Shown here piece by piece: positions 23,090-35,118 of a DNA stretch of 64,000 nucleotides (the first letter of the stretch is position 1; each line of letters starts with the position of its first letter). The DNA is taken from assembly GCA_014529385.2 (NCBI GenBank), contig CM043965.1, positions 18,179,912 to 18,243,911 of the forward strand, given 5' to 3'. The translations under genes were made by a program, and so were the position numbers. The stretch is from Adiantum capillus-veneris. Taxonomy: Eukaryota; Streptophyta; Polypodiopsida; Polypodiales; Pteridaceae. The notes under the pieces were generated by a model. That model searched no databases, was not told where the DNA came from, and saw only the letters and a program-made list of their open reading frames with translations.

Positions 23090-24348
23090 CTAACGTCGTA
23101 GGAAACTAATTAAAATTAAAAGACCTAAAGATCTAGCCAACGAGGAGTTGAACTCAAGACCTATTATTCAAGAGGGAAATGGCATAATCAATCTATCATA
23201 CTTGGCATGGGTGATAGAAAGGTTATACCATTTATCTCTTTTTATTGGCATACACATCCACACACGCGCACACACACAAGAAGAAGAGAGTTATAACGTC
23301 GTAGGAAACTATCTTAAAAGACGTTAAAGATTAGGTTATATGTAGACATACATTAAATTAGATTTAGGTTTATTTTTAACTAGATTTACGTTTATTTACG
23401 CTAGATTTAGATTTACGTTATATTAGATTAGATTTAGGTCTCCATAGACTGCGATGCCTGCATGAAGCGGGTGAAGAAAGCCCTCAATGGAATATAGGGT
23501 ATTGCTGCCTTCACTCATGGTGGGCTCCGTCGATCCAAAAGTACTGGTGAAATGTCTTCAGAAGATAGGGAAGAAGGTGGATCTTCAGGGCGGCAAGAGT
23601 CACTACATCCCTGACACAATGACCATCTAGACAACCTCTAGTCATTCAACAACAACTTCAAAGTTAGTAACAAGAGCAAGAACGGTCTAAAGGGCCAATT
23701 GCTGTCGTCAGATGTGGATGGAGATGAGGCAGCGTCACCGCCGGAAGTTAACTCTCACATCTTTAGTGATGAGAATGCCAACTCTTGCCGAGTTATGTGA
23801 AAAATTATGTGTTAAATCAGTTTTAAGGTTCTTATAATCCCTGTTAGTTTAGTTCTTTGTTTTTAATATAACATAATTTACGTTAGATTTAGATTTATGT
23901 TATATTAGATTAGACTTAGGTTTATTTAGGTTTACCCACACACACACACACACACACAAGAAGAAGAGAGTTTTAACGTCGTAGGAAACTATCCCAAAAG
24001 ACGTTAAAGATTAGGTTAGATGTAGACTTACGTTAAATTAGATTTAGGTTTATTTTTAGTTAGATTTACGTTTATTTAGATTTACGCTTATTTACGTTAG
24101 ATCGAGTCCACGCAAGAATTACTTACGGTTTAGGGTTTAGAGTTAGACGAATAGTGAAAAGATCTACTGTGAAAATATGTTAAGATGCTGTGAAGTGCTA
24201 CAGCTAGAGAAGAGGCAAAGGGGTTTTGTCCACTACATGCAGTATCATGTAGACGTGGGTGTGTAGATTTCTTGTACCCACAAATATAGGTATTGACCAA
24301 TAAAGACGAGATTATAACCCGGTGGTTCTGATCTCCGTGCACCTCTAG
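23090..24348 (+). promoter_or_regulatory. Leader/promoter region of the outer CACTA element
   Basis: It is near-identical to 3141-4160: A/T-rich TTTAGGTTTA-type minisatellites, a CA tract (23936-23958) and a telobox (24129-24138). It is split at 24349 by the inner CACTA and resumes at 32056. No gene is visible. Confidence 0.65.
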
Positions 24349-24645
24349 CACTACAAGAGGTTATGTGCTCTTGTGACGCTCTTAGCGACGGAAATACACT
24401 GGGTTTTTATAACCCCCGGCGTCGCTATAAGCGTCGCTAAAAGCGTCGCTACGAGAGCGTCGCTATATGCGTCGCTATATGCGTCGCTATAGGCGTCGCT
24501 ATCGGCGTCGCTATAGACGTCGCTATATAGCGACGCCTATAGCGACGCTTATAGCGACGCTCTCACAGAAGAGTATAGCGACGCATATAGCGACGCTACA
24601 GAGCCATAAATAGCGACGCATATAGCGACGCCTGAGAGAATATTT
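24349..24645 (-). repeat. Inner CACTA 3' ('type 1') terminus with dense GCGTCGCTA repeats
   Basis: More than ten copies of GCGTCGCTA/TAGCGACGC in both orientations lie within about 220 bp (24400-24630), including a near-palindromic stretch centred at about 24525. This is the densest subterminal array in the window. Confidence 0.9.
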
Positions 24646-24995
24646 TTTTGGTGGCAGGACATTGAATGCCTGCCACCCATCAACCATATTGTACTTGATT
24701 CACTTTTTAAAAAAAGTGCAAAGGTAAATAATAAACCCAAAATAGTCACCCACAAGACGCATTGTTTGCAAAATTGACAATTGTACACATCATAGACAAA
24801 CTGAATTGATTGACAAATGTAATAATGACAATTGTACAACATCATAGGCATAAAGAATTGATTGGCAAAAGGAATTGCGGTGACAAATGTAATAATATAC
24901 ATGGTTCAAAAAGACGTATAAAATCCGTCTCATGATACATAAGCTATGAGAAACCCTAAACTAATGCTATCTAGATACGGCTAAACTGACGTCGT
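24646..24995. other. 3' untranslated region of CACTA second gene
   Basis: Shared with 34531-34890 in the outer element. It contains the A/T-rich stretch with TGACAATTGTAC repeats. No gene is visible. Confidence 0.5.
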
Positions 24996-26309
24996 CTAAT
25001 CAGACGTCTCATCGCGTCCAAGCGGCGTATCTGTCGGATTCTGCAAAAAAAGACAATAAGACAGTTTTCAGTAAGTATAAACATATAACGACATTTATAA
25101 AACAATACAAAAAATAAAAAAGAGTAAACCCTAATACTAACCATGCCGCTGCGAGAACTGAGAATGTCCATCAGGGCGTTTAAGCCCTTCCTGCCTGCGT
25201 ACTCGCGCTCGTACGGTGTGGGATCACGTCTTGTCATCGACCACTGTCAAAACATACAAAGATTTCATTATGTTAGAACTAAAAAACTCATAAACCCTAA
25301 ACTATCGAACATGCATAAAGAGCAATGTGAAAAGACTTACAAAATCGGCCTCAAATGATGCCCATCCACCGCTCCCCAAGTGGTGCGAGCTCCCTGCCTC
25401 TACTCGCGCTCTGGCTGCATCCTTTTGTTGCTTCCACTTGTCGGGATTCTCGCGCGCTGCTTTCTTCGCATTCTTCCAATCTTCTTTGGCCAGCCAATCT
25501 GGCCTATTCCACCCATTCTTGATTGCTTTTTGCACTTCGGAACGCTTGTGTTTGCAGTATTCGCGCATTCGAATCTTCATCAGGTCTTCATTGAAGCGCT
25601 GATCCCGTGTTGGAACGGGAAACTCATCATGAAGTATGCTGATGACTCTGTTTTTTAAATCACTTGGTACTTCACTCCATTTGTTTAGTATATAGTGTCT
25701 AAACAGCTGAGAGCAAAGACCACGCATGCGCGAGATCACCTTCTTGCCGTCATCATCCATGATGATGCCGCCGCTGATGTCGACGGAGTAAGGCAAGCCC
25801 TCTGGCCGGTGACGCGTGAACCTGGGTGTCCCGGCAGGGGTCTCTAGCGGCGTGTCGATGGGGGTACGGACGTCAGGTGTCTCCACCGGCGTCTGGGCCC
25901 CGAAGCGAGGAGTGTCGAGTGGGGTGGCTCCTGGCGGAGTAGGTAGAGGTGTGTAGCTTCTAGGAACAGTCAGCCGTGCAAAACCTGGCGTAGACGGCGA
26001 TGCTGTGGCTGGTGTGGGGGCGGGCAAAGAAGGGGAGGGTAAAGAGCCTCGTCGAACACGAGGCGGTGTGGAGGCATCGGTGGCGGAATCCCCACAACAA
26101 CCGCCACCGCCACCACTAGAGCGCCGGTGTCTAGAAGAGTGTGACGCTCGTCTCGTCGACGCCGAAGCTTCGGAGCGCGCCGAATGCTCCGAAAGAGAGG
26201 GAGATGCAGATGGTGTAGGAACGCGCGATGATGCGCCAGAGCGATGACGCTCCACGTACCACTGTCTCTACTGCGGTGACAAAGAAGAAAGAAACTCCTC
26301 ATCATCCAT
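24996..26309 (-). pseudogene. CACTA second gene (Transposase_24), inner copy, premature stop
   Basis: Three exons by comparison with 33221-34530: 25341-26309, 25142-25243 and 24996-25040 (969, 102 and 45 bp, the same as the other copy). The N-terminal half is Ser/Pro/Thr-rich; the C-terminal half has KWSEVPSDLKNRVISILHDE and RPDWLAKEDWKNAKKAAREN, matching the plant Transposase_24 (PF03004) layout. A TAG at 26268-26270 replaces the CAG at codon 14, so the protein is cut almost at its start unless translation begins downstream. Confidence 0.85.
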
Positions 26310-26581
26310 ACCTGCATTAAACACACGAATATTTAAACTTAATATTGAATGAATAGAGTAGACAATGACGCAAAGACCATTAAATACAATGACGTAATGA
26401 CGCATATAAATACAATGACGCAATGAATCGAGTGGTAGAAGAGGCAAGTCGAAAACTCAGAATTTTCAATCAAAAGATGTGAGCGCGAGTAGAAAAGAGC
26501 GTTACACACCATGGAAGCTACTTAGAGAGCTAGAGCTTTTACAGCACGGAGCAAAATTGTTCAAATACAATATTTGTGGCT

Positions 26582-29500
26582 TTAAGAGATCTCTCTCTCA
26601 TCCTCGCATAACTCAGCATAACTTCCTATATCTATATAGAGCTCTCCGTTTAAACACATATCCTCTGTTTCATTTTGTAGCTCCTCTGCATGCACCCCAT
26701 ATAGAGCAGTAGCATCTTGATGCTCGTCTGGCACCACCGCAGCGGCTTCTGATTGAGCATCTTCTCTGATCTCCTCCATTGATGTCGTTGTGATTGGCAC
26801 ATGGTAGCCTTCATACGTCCTTGCACTACGAGGGGCTAACTCTATGACGTACCACCAGTTTGATGTAGACTTTGTAGGATGAAATACTACCTGCCAAAGC
26901 CACATAACTTACATGAGAGCTTTCAAGCACATAACTTGTAAAAGGGGGATGTTAACTATTTATATACTTACTTGTTCACAATGCTCGGGTAGTACGAAAG
27001 TGTCTCTTAGGTCAGTCCATTTCTTAGTAGAATCCACCTCAAGAAAACCAGACTCTCCTCTACGCACAGTAGCGTTTCGACCCTCCATGATTATCTTGAA
27101 CCATTGCACGTCGAACAAGTCGACAAAAAATCCTCTGTAATCGATCCTCAAAATCTCTTGCAGCGTGCCGAAGTAAGTGAGTTCCGCCACCACGGGATCT
27201 GCATCAGAGGAACGTCGTCGACTAGACTGTTCAAATTTTGCCATGATTCCACAATCTTGAGTAAAACGCTTTTTGTCGATTCGTTCCACCCTAAAATGTC
27301 GACCTTTACACCATGCTGCTGTGTATGACTTATACTACAACGAACAAAGATTATGAGTGGCCGTTCAAACGTTTATAAATAAAGTCACTTGCTAGTCGTA
27401 CATTGCAAACTTACCTTGGTCGCGCAACCCCGAGAGTACTCCCACTCTTCTTCAGTCACTTCGTCACCGCATTGTTGTGCGCTTTTCAATTGGTTGTGCA
27501 ACCATCTTAAGCTCATGAAGGTTGGTAGGCTCTCCAGAACCGCTGGATAGTGCATCGGTGGTCGTCTTCCCCGTCTCCACTCGATTCGTGCCCTTTGTCG
27601 CTCTTGCTTTGCATCCTCATATTGTGAAATCCACTTTTGCATCACTGGATTGTGAAGCATGCAAAATCGGTTGATTTTAGCCTCTAGATCTTCCGTCATC
27701 TTCTTCTCAACACCGAGATTGCACATGACAATCCCAGATATGCGCTCATCATCTATGGTTCGCCATAGCGTGTCCCGGGATTTATCAAATCCGTCTAGCC
27801 ACTCTCCAATGTACACTAGGGACTCTGATACCAACCAACCTTCTGCCATGCTACCCTCCGGACGTGCCTTTTGACGCACATATCCCTTAAGCGTTTTCAT
27901 GAAACGCTCTAAGAAGAACATCCATCTGGAATGAACTGTGCCAGCTATTTCCACCTCATCAACTATGTGAATAAGAAGATGCACCTGAATGGTTAGCATT
28001 GTAGTAGGAAAATGTTTCTCAAACATGCACACAAGCTCCGCAGCATTTAGTTTGGCGAATGGTATGGAGTCTACGTCGATCTCCTTTTGTGAGATCCATT
28101 GCACCAGCTTTGCAAGTTTGTAGATTGTGTTACGGATGTCGAGAGACAAACATCCCTCAATGGCAACCGGTAAAATAAACTGTAAAGTATGTGCAGCAAT
28201 GATATTAAAGTCCACATTTTATGCAATGATATTAAAGTCCACTATGAACGTACCTGACACATTTTATGCCAATCGTGTGACTTCAAACCGGTAAGCTTTC
28301 CTTCTTTAGTAAAACACGTTCGGAGCGAGTGCATTACGCCAGTGGGGGTCCGCAAAGATCGAATGGCCTCTTTTACTTTGCGTTCTTGGGCTCCTGTGAA
28401 AATCCATGGTGCTTTAGGAAGTTTTATCGATCCATCAGACGCTGTTTGCGGCCAATATTGCTCCATACGATCCACATTTCTAAGGTCAACTCTGGCTCCC
28501 AAAGTATCTTTCTTGCCGGTCAAATGGTCCCATAGTAGATTACCCACATTCTTGAATATGTGCATTGGATCGAGCAAGTGATTGATCACGAGTCGAGGCC
28601 AGTATGGTAACTCGTACCATAGAGATAGTCTCTTCATCCCTGGAGGCAATCCGTCATCGCACATCTCCTTCTGCTCTAACCATGCTTGTGCAGACATCCT
28701 TGGTGGCTCTCTTCCCAAAAAGCCGTCGCGTAACACATGATTCTCCGGAAGATACGCTTGATGACCTTCGTAGATTTGCTTCTTCAGTGAGGGTGCCCTA
28801 CGTGCATTCAGTCTAGGTCCACATGTGACACATGCTCTGTATCCGCTTGTTTGAAGCCCTGCATGTATACACATGATAATAGATCAACTATGGGGAAAAA
28901 CCAGATTTACAGTGTCTGAGAGAGGAGTGTCAATAGATCACCTGAGCATTCTGTTAGCCCGGGATAGTCATGCATGGTCCACATTAGAATACCTCTGATC
29001 AAAGCATTCCGTCGTCCTGTGTGTCGGCTCATATCCACCACCTCTATGCCAATCCACAATTGTTGTAGCTCTTCCAATAGTGGACGAAGATACACATCCA
29101 TATTCCCCACTTTATATCGCCCTGGCACAATCAAGCTTAGCCATAGGTGCCCCTTCTTCGTAGTCAACCACGGGGGAATGTTGTAGTTGACGATGACAAC
29201 GGGCCATACACTGTAAGATGTTGATCTTTGACCAAATGGATTTACGCCATCCATAGCCAGGCCTAAGCGCAAATTTCGAGCTTCCCTGGCAAAATCCGAC
29301 CATGTTCCATCTATATGTTTCCAGGCTGCGCAATCTGCAGGAATTCGTAGCACACCATCCGAAGATTTATTCTCCTCATGCCATGATGCTAGGGCGGCCA
29401 TGGACTTACATTCGAAGAAATGCTTGATGCGAGGAAGCAAAGGAAAATGTCGCAAAACCTTTTGTGGAATTTTTGTCCCGTGGAGATCTACTCGATATCT

Positions 29501-30310
29501 TTCGGAATCACATTTCGGACACTTCTCCATGTCTGTGTATTCCCCTCTGAAAAGAATGCAGTCATTAGGACAAGCGTGGATAGAATTGTAATCCATCCCC
29601 AAGTTTCGCAAAATCTTTCTTGCTTCATCTCGGGAATCTGGCATCACATTGTCAGCTGGTAGAATGTGCTCTTTCAGCAATCTACACAACATAAAAATAT
29701 GATACAGTCGTGTAAAAATCTATCAGATCATTATACACCATGAGTTCTATTAAAGTAAACTAATTGTAATAGATCACCTGAAAAGCGCTGTGACGCTAGT
29801 GTCACTCCATCCAAACTTTGCCTGCATGTTGAGAAGAACCAGGAGTGCTTTCAATCTAGACATACGTGCTCCATTATACAATGATGTATCGGCTTCACTT
29901 TTCATATCATCATAGATAAGCCTTTCTGAATCCATGATCGTCTCGATCATTTCATCAATCTCGGGCTCAAACATTGCCTCGTTGGGAATGTGCTCTGCAT
30001 GATCATCCCCCGAGCTGTCAGAGGCTACATCTTGTGGCCTCACATATGCTGCTTGACCAAAGCGCCTGCGAATACGTCTATTGGGTTGCAAGATTGCTGC
30101 TTGTTGGCCAGCGTCAGAGTCCGACGAGTTATAATTGGCAACAAATCGATCTATAATAGATGGATCGAACTCGCCAAACTCACGAACGTGTTGCAAAGAA
30201 ACACGTCTTGTCCGTCGCACAGCATGCTTGCATTGATTACAAGGACATAAGACCCTCGTTGAGAGATAGGTGTTTCGGTTGGACGGTCCCACATCCTCGT
30301 CGCTACTCAT
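26582..30310 (-). pseudogene. CACTA main transposase (TnpD-like), inner copy, nearly complete
   Basis: Exons on the minus strand: 29778-30310 (Transpos_assoc, with CPCNQCKHAVRRTRR), 28942-29681 and 28254-28858 (Transposase_21, LAMDGVNPFG and HLLDPMHIFKN), about 27415-28215 (DUF4218, HLLIHIVDEVEIAG and RWMFFLERFMK), 26972-27334 (DUF4216, VAELTYFGTLQEIL) and 26582-26890. Phases agree across exons 1-3 and 5-6. At the exon 3/4 junction the intron is reduced and a 27-bp stretch is duplicated (28201-28245), leaving no clear acceptor in the right phase. Conserved Asp residues in LAMDG and LLDPMH are probably catalytic (inference). It catalyses excision and insertion in known CACTA elements. Confidence 0.85.
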
Positions 30311-30372
30311 AATGAGGATAAAAAACTTATAACCTAGACAACAAATTTAATATTCTATTGGCATTCTTCGTC

Positions 30373-30416
<44 letters not shown>

Positions 30417-31345
30417 ACCTCACATTCTCTAGTCATGTCCAATCCCCGCACACCTCGGTCTAGAGGTGCACGGAGATCAGAACCACCGGGTTATAATCTC
30501 GTCTTTATTGGTCAATACCTATATTTGTGGGTACAAGAAATCTAGACACCCACGTCTACATGATACTGCATGTAGTGGACAAAATCCCTTTGCCTCTTCT
30601 CTAGCTGTAGCACTTCACTTCATCTTAACATCTTTTCACAGTAGATCTTTTCACTGTTCGTCTAACTCTAAACCCTAAACCGTAAGTAATTCTTGCGTGG
30701 ACTCGATCTAACGTAAATAAGCGTAAATCTAAATAAACGTAAATCTAACTAAAAATAAAGCTAAATCTAATTTAACGTAAGTCTAATGACTAGAGGTTGT
30801 CTAGATGGTCATTGTGTCGGGGATGTAGTGACTCTTGCCGCCCTGAAGATCCACCTTCTTCCCTATCTTCTGAAGACATTTCACCAGTACTTTTGGATCG
30901 ACGGAGCCCACTATGAGAGAAGGCAGCAATACCCTATATTCCATTGAGGGCTTTCTTCACCCGCTTCATGCAGGCATCGCAGTCTATGGAGACCCGCATC
31001 TAATCTAATATAACATAAATCTAAATCTAGCTTAAATAAATGTAAATCTAGTTAAAAATAAACCTAAATCTAATTTAATGTAAGTCTACATATAACCTAA
31101 TCTTTAACGTCTTTTAAAATAGTTTCCTACGACGTTATAACTCTCTTCTTCCTGTGTGTGTGCGCGTGTGTGGATGTGTGTGCCAATAAAAAGAGATAAA
31201 TGGTATAACCTTTTTATCACCCATGCCAAGTATGATAGATTGATTATGCCATTTCTCTCTTGAATAATAGGTCTTCAGTTCAACTTTTCGTCGGCTAGAT
31301 CTTTAGGTCTTTTAATTTTAATTAGTTTCCTACGACGCTCCCTTA
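30311..31345 (-). promoter_or_regulatory. Leader/promoter region of the inner CACTA element
   Basis: Reverse-strand equivalent of 3141-4343, with (CT)n at 30379-30413, telobox AAACCCTAAA at 30670-30679 and A/T-rich minisatellites. About 170 bp of repeats found in the other copies are missing between 30780 and 30790. No gene. Confidence 0.65.
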
Positions 31346-31567
31346 GTTTCTCTTTCTTTCTCTTTCAATGTGTGTGCGTTTTTTTGGATCGTATGCATGT
31401 TTTCTTTCTCTTTTCCTCTCTCAATGTGGGCGTTTTTTGTTTATGCATGTTCTCTCTCTCTTTTCCTCTCTCAATGCGTGCGTTTTTTGTTTATGCATGC
31501 TCTCTCTCTCTTTTTCTCTCTCAATGTGTGTGTGCATTCTTTGTTTATGTATGTGTGTGCGTTTTTG

Positions 31568-31627
<60 letters not shown>

Positions 31628-31751
31628 AACACTATATGTGTGTGTGTATGTGTGTGTGTGTGAGAGAGAGAGCGAGGGAGAGAGAAAGAAAGGAAGGGAA
31701 CATGAGAATGAGGAGAGGGAAGGAGCATACCTGTCTCTCCTTCCTCTCCTC

Positions 31752-31793
<42 letters not shown>

Positions 31794-32052
31794 GAAAAAG
31801 AGAGAGAGAGAGAGAGAGAGTGAGGGAGAGCGTTACCTGCTCTTTGCTTGAGGGCGCCGAAAAACTCAGATCTGAGATCTGAGTTTTTGGGCGCGCTCGG
31901 TTATTTTTTTTACCCCAGCTGGCGTCGCTATGAGCGTCGCAAATTTACAAAGAAATTTGCGACGCTCATAGCGACGCTCATAGCGACGCCGGGAATTTTT
32001 TTTTGGAGCGTCGCTGTGTGAGCGTCGCTAATGTGAAGAGCCTCTTGTAGTG
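31346..32052 (-). repeat. Inner CACTA microsatellite block and 5' terminus
   Basis: It contains a roughly 50-bp minisatellite (31350-31560), (CT)n (31570-31624), GT and GA tracts, (GT)n (31751-31789) and (GA)n (31796-31821), then the CTCAGATCT palindrome (31859-31890) and the CGTCGC hairpin (about 31920-31990). It ends in the terminal inverted repeat. Confidence 0.9.
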
Positions 32053-32094
32053 TAGACCGAGGTGTGAGGGGATTGGACATGACTAGAGAATGTG

Positions 32095-32101
32095 AGGTAA
32101 A

Positions 32102-32141
<40 letters not shown>

Positions 32142-32142
32142 A

Positions 32143-32183
<41 letters not shown>

Positions 32184-32185
32184 TA
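32095..32185 (+). repeat. (GA)n microsatellite in outer CACTA 5' UTR
   Basis: An imperfect GA run ends about 65 bp before the ATG at 32249, as in the other copies. Confidence 0.95.
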
Positions 32186-32248
32186 AGACAAAGAATGCCA
32201 ATAGAATATTAAATTTGTTGTCCAGGTTATAAGTTTTTTATCCTCATT

Positions 32249-32948
32249 ATGAGTAGTGACGAGGATGTGGGACCGTCCAACCGAAACACCTAGCTGTATA
32301 ATGATCTGATAGATTTTTACACGACTGTATCATATTTTTATGTTGTGTAGATTGTTGAAAGAGCACATACTACCAGCTGACAATGTGATGCCAGATTCCC
32401 GAGATGAAGCAAGAAAGATTTTGCGAAACTTGGGGATGGATTACAATTCTATCCACGCTTGTCCTAATGACTGCATTCTTTTCAGAGGGGAATACATAGA
32501 CATGGAGAAGTGTCCGAAATGTGATTCCGAAAGATATCGAGTAGATCTCCAAGGGACAAAAATTCCACAAAAGGTTAACATCCCCCTTTTACAAGTTATG
32601 TGCTTGAAAGCTCTCATGTAAGTTATGTGGCTCTGGCAGGTAATATTTCATCCTACAAAGTCTACATCAAACTGGTGGTACGTCATAGAGGTAGCCCCTC
32701 GTAGTGCAAGGATGTATGAAGGCTACCATGTGCCAATCACAACGGCATCAATGGAGGAGATCAGAGAAGATGCTCAATCAGAAGCCGCTGCGGTGGTGCC
32801 AGACGAGCATCAAGATGCTACTCCTCTATATGGGGTGCATGCAGAGGAGCTACAAAATGAAACAGAGGATATGTGTTTAAACGGAGAGCTCTATATAGAT
32901 ATAGGAAGTTATGCTGAGTTATGCGAGGATGAGAGAGAGATCTCTTAA
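32249..32948 (+). pseudogene. CACTA main transposase remnant, outer element (two internal deletions)
   Basis: The start MSSDEDVGPSNRNT is kept, but exon 1 then jumps into intron 1 sequence (about 32290). Exon 2 restarts at 32351 and is cut at about 32573, joining intron 5 sequence (GTTAACATCCCCC). The last exon, 32640-32948, is intact. Most of Transposase_21 and all of DUF4218 and the DUF4216 core are lost, so the element must rely on another copy for transposase. Confidence 0.88.
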
Positions 32949-33220
32949 AGCCACAAATATTGTATTTGAACAATTTTGCTCCGTGTTGTAAAAGCTTTGG
33001 CTCTCTAAGTACCTTCCATGGTGTATAACGCTCTTTTCTACTCGCGCTCACATCTTTTGATTGAAAATTCTGAGTTTTCGACTTGCCTCTTCTATCACTC
33101 AATTCATTGCGTCATTTTATTTATATGCGTCATTACGTCATTGTATTTAATGGTCTTTGCGTCATTGTCTACTCTATTCATTCAATATTAAGTTTAAATA
33201 TTCGTGTGTTTAATGCAGGT

Positions 33221-34530
33221 ATGGATGATGAGGAGTTTCTTTCTTCTTTGTCACCGCAGCAGAGACAGTGGTACGTGGAGCGTCATTGCTCTGGTGCATC
33301 ATCGCGCGTTCCTACTCCATCCGCATCTCCCTCTCTTTCGGAGCATTCGGCGCGCTCCGAAGCTTCGGCGTCGATGAGACGAGCTTCACACTCGTCTAGA
33401 CACCGGCGCTCTAGTGGTGGCGGTGGCGGTTGTTGTGGGTATTCCGCCACCGATGCCTCCACACCGCCTCGTGTTCGACGAGGCTCTTTACCCTCCCCTT
33501 CTTTGCCCGTCCCCACACCAGCCACAACATCGCCATCTACGCCAGGTTTTGCACGGCTGACTGTTCCTAGAAGCTACACACCTCTACCTACTCCGCCAGG
33601 AGCCACCCCACTCGACACTGCTCGCTTCGGGGCCCAGACACCGGTGGAGACACCTGACGTCCGTACCCCCATCGACACGCCGCTAGAGACCCCTGCCGGG
33701 ACACCCAGGTTCACGCGTCACCGGCCAGAGGGCTTGTCTTACTCCATCGACTTCAGCGGCGGCATCATCATGGATGATGACGGCAAGAAGGTGATCTTGC
33801 GCATGCGTGGTCTTTGCTCTCAGCTGTTTAGATACTACATACTAAACAAATGGAGTGAAGTACCAAGTGATTTAAAAAACAGAGTCATCAGCATACTTCA
33901 TGATGAGTTTCCCGTTCCAACACGGGATCAGCGCTTCAATGAAGACCTGATGAAGATTCGAATGCGCGAATACTGCAGACACAAGCGTTTCGAAGTGCAA
34001 AAAGCAATCAAGAATGGGTGGAACAGGCCAGATTGGCTGGCCAAAGAAGATTGGAAGAATGCGAAGAAAGCAGCGCGCGAGAATCCCGACAAGTGGAAGC
34101 AACAAAAGGATGCAGCCAGAGCTCGAGTAGAGGCAGGGAGCTCGCACCACTTGGGGAGCGGTGGATGGGCATCATTTGAGGCCGATTTTGTAAGTGTTTT
34201 CACATTGCTCTTTATGTTCGATAGTTTAGGGTTTATGAGTTTTTAAATTCTAACATAATGAAATCTTTGTATGTTTTGACAGTGGTCGATGACAGGACGT
34301 GATCCCACACCGTACGAGCGCGAGTACGCAGGTAGGAAGGGCTTAAACGCCCTGATGGACATTCTCAGTTCTCGTGGCGGCATGGTTAGTATTAGGGTTT
34401 ACTCTTTTTTATTTTTTGTATTGTTTTATAAATGTCGTTATATGTTTATACTTACTTAAAGCTGTCTTATTGTCTTTTTTAGCAGAATCCGACAGATACG
34501 CCGTTTGGACGCGATGAGATGTCTGACTAG
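33221..34530 (+). CDS. CACTA second gene (Transposase_24 family protein), outer element, apparently intact
   Basis: Three exons, 33221-34189, 34283-34384 and 34486-34530, with GT-AG sites in phase, give a protein of about 371 aa. Residues 1-170 are low-complexity Ser/Pro/Thr/Gly with repeated TPxDTP-like units; residues about 190-320 hold the Transposase_24 (PF03004) pattern KWSEVPSDLKNRVISILHDE, RPDWLAKEDWKNAKKAAREN and SSHHLGSGGW; the C-terminus has DPTPYEREYAGRKGLNALMD. A splice acceptor just before the ATG implies an untranslated first exon. In CACTA elements such proteins are thought to act with the main transposase or bind subterminal repeats. No stop or frameshift is visible, unlike the inner copy. 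The neighbour upstream is the deleted transposase gene of the same element. Confidence 0.88.
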
Positions 34531-34889
34531 ACAACGTCAGTTTAGCCGTAGCTAGATAGCATTAGTTTAGGGTTTCTCATAGCTTACGTATCATGAGACG
34601 GATTTTATACGTCTTTTTGAACCATGTATATTATTACATTTGTCACCGCAGTTCCTTTTGCCAATCAGTTCTTTATGCCTATGATGTTGTACAATTGTCA
34701 TTATTACATTTGCCAATCAATTCATTTTGCCTATGATTTGTACAATTGTCAATTTTGCAAACAATGCGTCTTGTGGGTGACTATTTTGGGTCTATTATCT
34801 ACCCTTGCACTTTTTTTAAAAAGTGAATCAAGTACAATATGGTTGATGGGTGGCAGGGCATTCAATGCCCTGCCACCAAAAAAAAATTC

Positions 34890-35118
34890 TCTCAGGTGTC
34901 GCTATACCCGTCGATATTTATGGCTCTGTAGCGTCGCTATAGTCTTCAGTGTAAACGTCGCTATAAGCGTCGCTATGAGTGTCTCTATATAGCGACGCTT
35001 ATAGCGACGCTCTCGTAGCGACACTCGTAGCAACGGTTTTAGCGACGCCGGGGGTTATAAAAACCCAATGTATTTCCGTCGCTAACAGCGTCACAAGAGC
35101 ACACAACCTCTTGTAGTG
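34890..35118 (+). repeat. Outer CACTA 3' ('type 1') terminus
   Basis: GTCGCTAT/TAGCGACG repeats are followed by AAAACCCAATGTATTTCCGT and the terminal repeat ending in TTGTAGTG. It matches 6358-6491 and the reverse of 24349-24645, with fewer repeat units than the inner copy. Confidence 0.9.

Larger units (their letters stand above)
24349..32052 (-). mobile_element. Inner CACTA element, reverse orientation, nested in the outer one
   Basis: It begins CACTACAAGAGG (24349) and ends with the reverse complement (32052); target duplication TAG at 24346-24348 and 32053-32055. The uninterrupted target text is seen in the composite element at 4160-4175. At 7704 bp it is the most complete copy here: 3' terminus, second gene, six-exon transposase, leader, microsatellites and 5' terminus, all read right to left. 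Confidence 0.93.
22406..35118 (+). mobile_element. Outer CACTA element, inserted in Ty3 gag-pol
   Basis: It starts CACTACAAGAGG (22406) and ends with its reverse complement (35118). The 3-bp target duplication ATT lies at 22403-22405 and 35119-35121. Orientation is plus: 5' terminus, microsatellites and leader, transposase remnant, intact second gene, 3' terminus. Own DNA is about 5.0 kb, because the transposase is internally deleted and 7.7 kb belongs to a second CACTA inserted in its leader. Confidence 0.93.
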
